From Bimuria novae-zelandiae CBS 107.79 (taxonomy: Eukaryota; Ascomycota; Dothideomycetes; Pleosporales; Didymosphaeriaceae), in assembly GCA_010015655.1 (NCBI GenBank), contig ML976709.1, forward strand, positions 354,434-418,433: 64,000 nucleotides of DNA, written 5' to 3'. A model generated the notes under the pieces. That model ran no database searches, had not been told where the DNA came from, and saw only the letters and a list, made by a program, of their open reading frames with translations. The translations under genes were made by a program, and so were the position numbers. Every line of letters starts with the position of its first letter. Positions within the stretch are counted from its first letter, which is position 1. Below, in pieces: positions 57,520-64,000 of the stretch.

Positions 57520-57603
57520 TCTGACTTGGCCTTCTCCGCACTCCGCAACTTCCACATCTTCGATCCTAATATCCTCCTTTCCGTAATATCTCGCTGCGCG
57601 CAT

Positions 57604-59571
57604 GTTTCTGATGCTGTTGTGACGTTGCCGTTATCTCCGATGATAACTGTATTCGCAAAGGCGGACTCAAGTTTAAACATTGAACATGTCATGATATAAT
57701 GAAATCCCTGCCGCGTCGAGAGAGAAAAAGGATCGTCAAGGAACGCGCTCGTCATAAGGTCCGCACGCTCGAACGCCCTAGCCTGAGATGGAAACCATAT
57801 TCCACTGTGATGACGCGTCGGATAAGAAACCGCGTCGGAGGAAAGGCACGCCCACCACTGGTTCGGGTTCAGGTATTTGTAGCTGCTAGATCGGAAATGG
57901 CATGATGGCTAAGGCCAAGCTTTGCGGGGATGCGGAGTTTGGGGTAAGCTAAACTTGGGGTGCCGGTTTGCCGATTGGAGTCTTCCGACAGACCCTCGAG
58001 AATCTTCCATGAGACATAAAAAGTGTACAAAATGATTCGTCCCCATCCTGCGGTTGACGTACTGTAGATAAGACCCTGAGATGATCATTCAAGAACACTC
58101 TCCAACCAGACTAACGTATCAAGCTTTCGCCTGCACGTATTTATATGGAAGTGGATGAGTTATTCTTACCCAATCATTCGTGCAACGAGAAGAGTAAATT
58201 CCATAAGTTTGTTTGAGCAATATGTGAAGTAGGTATACTATCTTAAGGTGGAGGCTATATTTACCAGCATTTGAAAATGTTGCATTTTCAACGAGCTAGA
58301 AATTTACTTAGACCGCTCACTCATTGTGCAACTCCCACTCTATGGAACTTTCGGGTCGGTTTGACTCCGTTTTGTTGGCTTGATTGAAACATAGAGTGAT
58401 GTTTGATCAAAGCAAGCTCTTGGTTTTTTTCAGCTTCGTTTTCACTTTCCTCGCAACGTTTTTCATCAGTTACTCTACGTTTCTGTCCATAGAAGTGTTT
58501 TCCCCCTCAATGATAGATGCTACGCTTTCCGCCACTATGAGGTGACTTTCTAAATTAGGGTGGAAAACCAAAACAGTCATCCTGCGCTCCCATATTCCAG
58601 ATTCGAAGGTGACATAGTCCACAGCCGTAATATTGATGTCGTTGGGGCGCAATAGTCCACCAAGTTGGTGACGAATAAGGAAGGTAATGTTTTCTGCATG
58701 GCGTAAGCGCGTCACGATTCCACACCACATTGTGTTAGCGTACCAATGAGGACTGCCATTGCAATGCGATTAAATGAGGGACTCTTCTTTGTCGCAGTAA
58801 TTCATGAGAAGGTCGTCCAAGCGCTTTGAAATGAGGCTTGGTTACCTTTGGTATGAATCTAGTCATCTTTAAAATTTGTAAAAAAGAAGAAATCGTGGGT
58901 ACGAAACGATGATTGAGGCCAGTGTTCTAGTGCAAGGAGTGTTGAATTTATAGACCCTGCCCCTATTCGCAAGCACTTGCTGTTATGGCTTTGTCTTCAG
59001 TTTGCTTCACATACCCTGCAAAGTTTGCGAAATAATGAGAAATTCCATCGTGGTGTCACTGTAATTGCTACAATTAATAGCAGAAAGTCGACTTTGAAGC
59101 CCACAGGGTGCTGAGCAAAACATTATGTAGCAGTGTGTTTCCGTAGCTTTACAGCCAATGGATCGCTCCGTGAACTTCTGACCAAATGTGTACGTAGTGT
59201 TTCGTTTGCTATATATGGTTGAACATGACCAAGACTCGACATTGACCATTTCTCAATCGCATTGACCAACCCAGCCGCGACGACAGGGATCCTGCGTATG
59301 ATCCACTCGGTATGCCGCTCTTGTCATTAAATCCGCTGCCACTAACCACCATGCACACTCTCACTTCACCCCCAGCCGAGGGGCTTTCTACTTCGAGATG
59401 GCCTGTTCCAAAGGCACTCGCCTCAACACAAACACGTACTCCAAGACCTTATGGGTGGTCCGCTCTATTCAAAAACATAACGCGGGAAACGTGCTTCTTT
59501 CAAGCCGTGCTTTACGAACACGGATTTCGAATATCCCGAGCATATAATATACGGACTTTTATATTTTGAAG
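57604..59571. other. Intergenic, 2 kb
   Basis: Normal composition. Two minus-strand ORFs stand out, 58470-58730 (86 codons) and 59007-59249 (80 codons, six Cys), but neither has a recognised domain or signal peptide. A plus-strand ORF at 59312-59569 has no recognisable content. None is called as a gene. Confidence 0.4.
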
Positions 59572-60934
59572 ATGTCGTGGAAGCAGACGTTGAGCGCTAA
59601 TTCGAGGCCGAAGACTCATTACTACCCATGTCGTCGTATCTGTCCACGCCTGAATTACCCTACGGCTTCCAGCGTCTTCGCCCGGATTCCAAAAAAACCG
59701 TATAAAATCGGTACCGTGGGAAGGATCACTAATCTGTACGACCTACTACTCAAGGATCCTTGCCCCTCATATCTATATTCGGACCGGGAGTTGAAGGCTT
59801 ACGAGAGTTTTCCGGCGTTCCATTGCGAGAAGAAAGACGCTCTAAGCCTGGTGCCTTTCGTAGGTATCTGCCAAACCTATGACATGAACGGTGAGCCAAC
59901 ATATACAGATTGAATATCCCTTTCGGTTCCTGGATCTTCCTGCAGAGCTTCGGCTAGAAGTGTATCAGTATTATTTTCACGATCTGAACGCCTCCAATCT
60001 CTGTGACGCGAAACACTATCACCAGTACGTTAGGGGAGAGTATAATGAAGATCGAGTTTACTACGAACGAGAGCCTATCAGTAAATCGACCGGAAACAAT
60101 TTGCTCAACCGACCAGTACCCGACACAGAGGCAGGACTTTCTCTCCTTCGCACGAGCCATCTTGTACGTGAAGAGGTAACGGCTGTATACTACGGTAGCC
60201 GCGAGTTCAGGGCCAAAGGTGCACGCAGCTACAACAAGGTCATAAAGTACATCGAGTATATAGGACTATTTAATGCACACTAAATTAGATCCGTGGTGCT
60301 CGACGTTCCATTCATCGGCCAATTGCGTAGCGCAAAAGATCCGGACGACCACATAGGGACATTCTCAGCCGCACTTTTTTGCTTCGTTAAAATGACATCT
60401 CTAAGGGACATTAGATGGATCATCCCAATAGATTTTGCGTACTCTGATAGCAGACACAGCCGCTACAGATATGATTAGAAATACACCGAAGGGGCCGCGA
60501 ATGATGTAATCTGGGCTTTGATGCAGGAATTTGTATGTATGCATCGTACGATACAGGCCTCGATCGAGGTCATGAACGTGTCAGACGATAAAGAAAATTA
60601 CTGGAACGACCCTACATGGTGTGATTCTGATGACGGATTCGAGTTTAAGGTGATGCGAGAAGTCAATGGCAATCGCCTAGCACAAAAACTGATGGGAGAC
60701 CTCAGCCTGCCGGACAGCTCGAATGCCTTCGGATATCCCATGAAATACCTAGAATGGGAACGTCAAATGGCCCCTCCACGTACCGTTCAATTTGGGAATC
60801 CTGATGTTCATTTGGAGGATCTGCGGTGGATGTTCGAAGACGGTAACCATTGGGACGTCACACGAGCGAAGATAGTGACAGGAGAGTACTGGAGGGGATG
60901 GAAAGATCTGCAGTATCTTCTGGGAAACTTGTAA
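59572..60934 (+). pseudogene. F-box-like protein gene with two premature stops
   Basis: Fungal F-box-like protein of the type that would present substrates to an SCF ubiquitin ligase. Exon 1 from ATG 59572 to 59859; intron 59860-59908 (GTAGGT .. ATACAG, 49 nt, phase 0); exon 2 from 59909 begins I-E-Y-P-F-R-F-L-D-L-P-A-E-L-R, the F-box start. Later I-G-L-F-N-A-H ..I-R-S-V-V-L-D-V-P-F fits the repeat pattern of such proteins. One frame continues to TAA 60934 but contains TAA at 60281-60283 and TAG at 60476-60478. Both are one CpA-to-TpA change away from CAA/CAG, as RIP would cause. A 42-nt intron (60247-60288) could remove the first stop but would delete conserved-looking residues. Exon 1 is the less certain part. 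Confidence 0.62.
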
Positions 60935-61584
60935 CTTGTCAAGTCGGCATTTCTATCGAGTTGGTATTTTCGAACTTTGGCTCGCGTTGGGCCAGACCTA
61001 CGACGATGACTTATAATGCTCGAAGACTCCGGGACGCTTATGAGATACCGCGACCACTCATGCGGCAAGAACGCAACAGCCTCCCTGCACGAATAAGAGT
61101 GGAGCACCCCCCCTCTCCTTCTCTCATACACAACAAGATCTCCGCACGACCAAACACAGCAACCATTTCTTTGCCCCAGCATAGTCCGAAACCATCAAAG
61201 CAACCAAACTCTTTCCGGACAATGTCACCCATGAATCAGCTCCCCGCTCTCAGATTGAATCGCCCTTGCGCCTACAATCTGTTCTCTATACATCACAAGG
61301 GAAAGCTTTTCGCTATGCGATTGAGAAGTATGAAGCAAGACCGGACAATGAATTATACTCGCACGCCCGATATTTGCCTTGATTGGGCGTCCACATGAGT
61401 TAGTAGCTTTTCAGTAATAGCGAATCTAGACGTACAAAATGTTTATTTTGCGAATGCACACCGCAGATTATTTCCTCATGCTCGTGCCTGATTCACTGAA
61501 ACCCTTGCCATTGGACCTCGCTGCTCGTCACATTGCATAATACAATACTGAACACTATACATCCCGCCCCGTTTTCCATTCTCC
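60935..61584. other. Intergenic, 3' flank of F-box-like gene and TEL1
   Basis: Normal composition; ORFs here are overlapping and unsupported. Confidence 0.45.
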
Positions 61585-61990
61585 AGTCCCAACCCAATAC
61601 ACGCCACCAACGCCCTAAAACAGACTTATGAATGTACAGGATCGCGCAAGAGATTTCATTTTAGTTTTCTCTTAGTCTTTTAAGTTACCCCAGGACGAGC
61701 TATACAGTGGTCGACAGCATCTACTTTGTATCCGGCTTCTAGGCTCCGCACATCAACTACGCATAACCAGCCCACCCAATGTACGCCAGCCACCAACCCT
61801 CTAAAACAGACACCATGCTCATCGTGAAGCTACAGGACCGTGTAAGGCGCTTCAGTTCAGAGGTGTCTTTGTGCTTTAAGTTACCCCAGGACGAACCATA
61901 CAGTGGTCGACTGCATCTATTTTGTACACGGCTGTCTGGGCTCTGCACGTCAACTACGCATAACTAGCCCACCCCATATACAGCACCGCC
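61585..61990 (-). repeat. Tandem duplication of the TEL1 3' end (period about 185-195 bp)
   Basis: The real FATC end reads [16 protein letters not shown] (61990-61954). A second copy reads L-A-Y-I-G-W-A-G-Y-A-stop, ending at 61757. A third, more diverged piece is near 61585-61630 (..CCAACCCAATACACGCC..). The flanking TTACCCCAGGACGA is repeated at about 61685 and 61883. Confidence 0.82.
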
Positions 61991-64000
61991 AAGTTCCGCT
62001 CATCCGTCGCGCTTTGAATGAGCTCATTGACCGTCGCCTTCGTACTTAGTGTCTTAGATAACTTTTTCTCCACCACACTCAACGCCCGGCCCGCCTCACC
62101 CGCCTGTTCGTCTTTCTTCTTGTCATCCTCAACAGCCGCACCGCCGCCTGCATGACCCTGCTGCACCTCAGTCCCGTCAACCGAGAGCCCCGACGGCGCC
62201 GGAGTCATGCCAGCACCAACCGTAGTGGAGCGCTGCGCATTGGTATCCTGCTGCTCCTGCATGCGGCGCGCTTTGGTAGCCGTGACGCTCCAGTTAACGA
62301 GGGGGTCGTAGCGCAGGACGTTTAAAAGCGTCATGATGGACTCGCGTTCCTCGCGGAGCGTGTCCATGGTGAACTCGCAACAGCGGCGGAACACGCCTTC
62401 CGTCTTGGTGTACCCCATCGCGTCAACCAGGTCCCTCGTCAGACGGAACGGGACGACCTCGGGCACGGGCAGGACACGGCCGGCCTCGAAGCTGACGCCT
62501 AGATCGATGTGGACGACTTCGCCGCTCTTCTCGTCGAGGAGGATGTTGTGGCAGTGCCGATCGCCGAGACCTAAGACGTGTCCGAGAATAGAGATAGCGG
62601 CTGTGGACCGTGTGTACGCGAGGCGGCGCTCGAACCATTCATCGGGGTCCTGGAAGCGCTCGAGGAAGAAGTAGCGCATGACGGGGTGGAAGTTTTCCGC
62701 GATTTTGTTCCACACGCTTACGCGTTTTTGGAGGGTCTCCTGCTGGACGGCGCCGATTTCCTTCCTACATTTATCGGACCTGTAGTCGTGCGGGTAGTAC
62801 CTCTCGTGTGCTGGCATCAACCATCCGTGCAGTGGTATTGTATCTTGCACGAATTCCATGAGACCGGATCGAGTTGAGAGTGGGAGCACCTTGTATGTTC
62901 GGATACCCAGATTTCGCAGTCTGGTTGCAGTGTGGTTTTTGAGAAGGCGAGAAACCTGGTCAAACACTTGCTCCATGATCGCATCCTGGCGCAGGTCATC
63001 GTTTCCAGATTTGTACTGTATGCCACGTTAGTAACTGTGCGTGCAGATTCAAGCTCATAATTACCAGCTGCTTGTACTCCCGTCCATCGGAGCCTTGGGC
63101 CGTGATAATCTTCGGTGCACTGAGACCATTGGCAATGCTCATCCTAGACCTGAACCTAACAATTCTAGGAAGGTCACTATAATCCATGCTGGGTCGAACC
63201 TCGATCTGTAGAGTAGCTGGTGGGACTTTGTATGTCGGTACCTTCTGCATCAATGCTCTCGACTCGGGATATCTATCCAGTGGAATATCCCTGCCCGAGC
63301 GTTGGTCTTTGTCGTCCTTGAACATGGCCAGAGCATGGTAAATTTCGTTTGAGCGAGAAAGATAACTCCATATTGTAGAAGAGCGTTTGTCCTTGCTCAA
63401 TTGCTGCGCGATGAGACCAGCAGCCCTCTGTCGAGACTTGGCAGCTTCGTCTTTGGACCGAATTACATCTTCCCTGGTCATGTTTGGGGTCTTCATTTGC
63501 ATCGCAAAGATCTGGTGCATTCCATGATAGGGATGATCGATGCAGATGCGGAAGACCAAATGGGTCAACAATTTCTGAAACTCGCTTTGATCAAACTGGA
63601 GACGCGAAGACAACTGGTTCATCAACAAAGCAAACTTCCCGCTGGGGACCTTGTCGATATGTGCCTGGACAGCTGCATTTGCAAGCGCGGTTTCGGAATG
63701 CTCTAGCCAAAGAGAGAATACACGGAGAGCGTCGTTGTTGTATTCTTCGCTCGCTTGCAACGACAGTAGATAGTTTTCCAAGCATTGACGTAGCAAATCT
63801 TCGCGGCTTTTGCGCAACCTTTCGTATTCGGCGTGGTCCAGCCTGTACCAGATGTGCGCTTTCTGGTGCGACCTTCTGTATGTATCACGTGTTTGTTTGT
63901 TTGTTTCTTGTTTGATAAGCCGGTCAAAGTCTTGAATCTCTTGATGTCTCCGATCCATAATGGACTTCGCACGATCTCTATCCGCGGCGGCTTCCGGACT
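61954..64000 (-). CDS. TEL1: TEL1/ATM-family PI3K-like protein kinase, C-terminal part (5' end outside window)
   Basis: Checkpoint kinase acting in the nucleus at double-strand breaks and telomeres. The visible protein starts in the FAT region ([20 protein letters not shown]) and enters the kinase: [17 protein letters not shown], intron, then [16 protein letters not shown]. The catalytic loop is [11 protein letters not shown] and the metal site [20 protein letters not shown] and G-V-F-R-R-C-C-E match ATM/Tel1 rather than TOR or Mec1. A low-complexity Gln/Gly/Ala/Asp linker precedes the FATC end ([12 protein letters not shown]). Frame open to base 64000. All key kinase residues visible are intact, so this part looks functional. 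Confidence 0.93.
63016..63064 (-). other. Intron in TEL1
   Basis: GTAATT .. TTACTAACG (branch) .. CATACAG, 49 nt. Joins Y-K-Q-L to [11 protein letters not shown]. Confidence 0.9.

Larger units (their letters stand above)
56610..57603 (-). pseudogene. Zinc-dependent alcohol / (R,R)-butanediol dehydrogenase gene with internal deletion
   Basis: Medium-chain dehydrogenase that would oxidise a secondary alcohol or diol with NAD+. Exon 1 (57603-57520): M-R-A-A-R-Y-Y-G-K-E-D-I-R. Intron 57519-57460. Exon 2: G-I-C-G-T-D-L-H-E-Y (catalytic Zn Cys), G-H-E-F-S-G, then C-G-L-C-S-A-C-R-N-G (structural Zn). At about 57240 this frame ends and another takes over at A-E-T-V-P-D-S-T-V-L-V-L-G-G-G-P-I-G-L (the NAD-binding fold). 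Compared with the family about 55 residues are missing between, including the fourth structural Cys, and the frame changes. Intron 56794-56741, then the last exon (L-K-P-E-K-M-I-T ..) to TGA at 56612-56610. Introns and the rest are intact, so the deletion may be recent. Confidence 0.85.

Noticed and set aside
57699..57905. Arg-rich 68-codon ORF upstream of the dehydrogenase
   Set aside because: No domain; composition typical of a chance frame in a GC-rich promoter region.
60247..60288. A 42-nt intron that would remove the first stop in the F-box-like gene
   Set aside because: It would delete residues that fit the family pattern and does not help with the second stop; kept only as an alternative.

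Overview
The window is nuclear DNA of a filamentous ascomycete. Short introns of about 50-60 nt with GT-AG ends and CTAA(C)-like branch sites, the gene families and the transposon families all fit this; a Dothideomycete (Pleosporales-type) is my best inference. Two gene-bearing edges (1-698 and 44.6-64 kb) flank a roughly 44 kb AT-rich block (735-44559) made almost wholly of nested transposons mutated by RIP. The mutation is CpA to TpA on both strands, so CAA/CAG codons become TAA/TAG, while CpG survives.

Left edge: the 3' end of an NCS1-type nucleobase permease (1-698). Only 36 bp after its stop codon begins a chain of TA-target DNA transposons set nearly end to end: A (737-2570), B (2580-4973), X (4979-22918), C (22924-25047), D (25050-36007) and F (36010-38310). 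Neighbours share one TA or are separated by a few bases. A, B, C, D, F and the nested E (29645-31513) are pogo/Fot1-like. Their terminal inverted repeats (TIRs) carry a motif repeated at exactly 17 bp. Removing nested insertions gives consistent sizes: B 2136, C 2124, D 2129 and F 2098 bp. X and G (38518-44559) carry a different Tc1/IS630-type (DDE_3) transposase. H (42082-43420) is a third Tc1-like type.

Nested inside are a minus-strand Ty3/gypsy copy in X (about 6606-14555), gypsy II in X (15994-22706, TSD AGAGG), gypsy III in D (26683-35278, TSD CCTAT, itself split by E) and a short 172-bp-LTR element in G (39424-41347, TSD CTATG). Solo LTRs with 5-bp TSDs sit in B (AGTAT), D (TGCCT), F (AAGAA) and the copia element (GTTAG). 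Gypsy III keeps an intact antisense ORF of 129 codons with the Zn2Cys6 cysteine spacing.

Right edge: a DUF4267-like membrane protein gene (44977-45372) and a small TM/coiled-coil protein gene (45756-45998, minus) lie between the block and a copia element (46444-52769, TSD GAAAG). The copia element holds a 127-bp MITE with a 9-bp TSD. Then come three damaged genes: a Ulp1-like cysteine protease, a zinc alcohol/butanediol dehydrogenase and an F-box-like gene. The window ends in the 3' part of a TEL1/ATM kinase gene, whose FATC end is tandemly duplicated in its 3' flank. No tRNA, rRNA or CRISPR was found.
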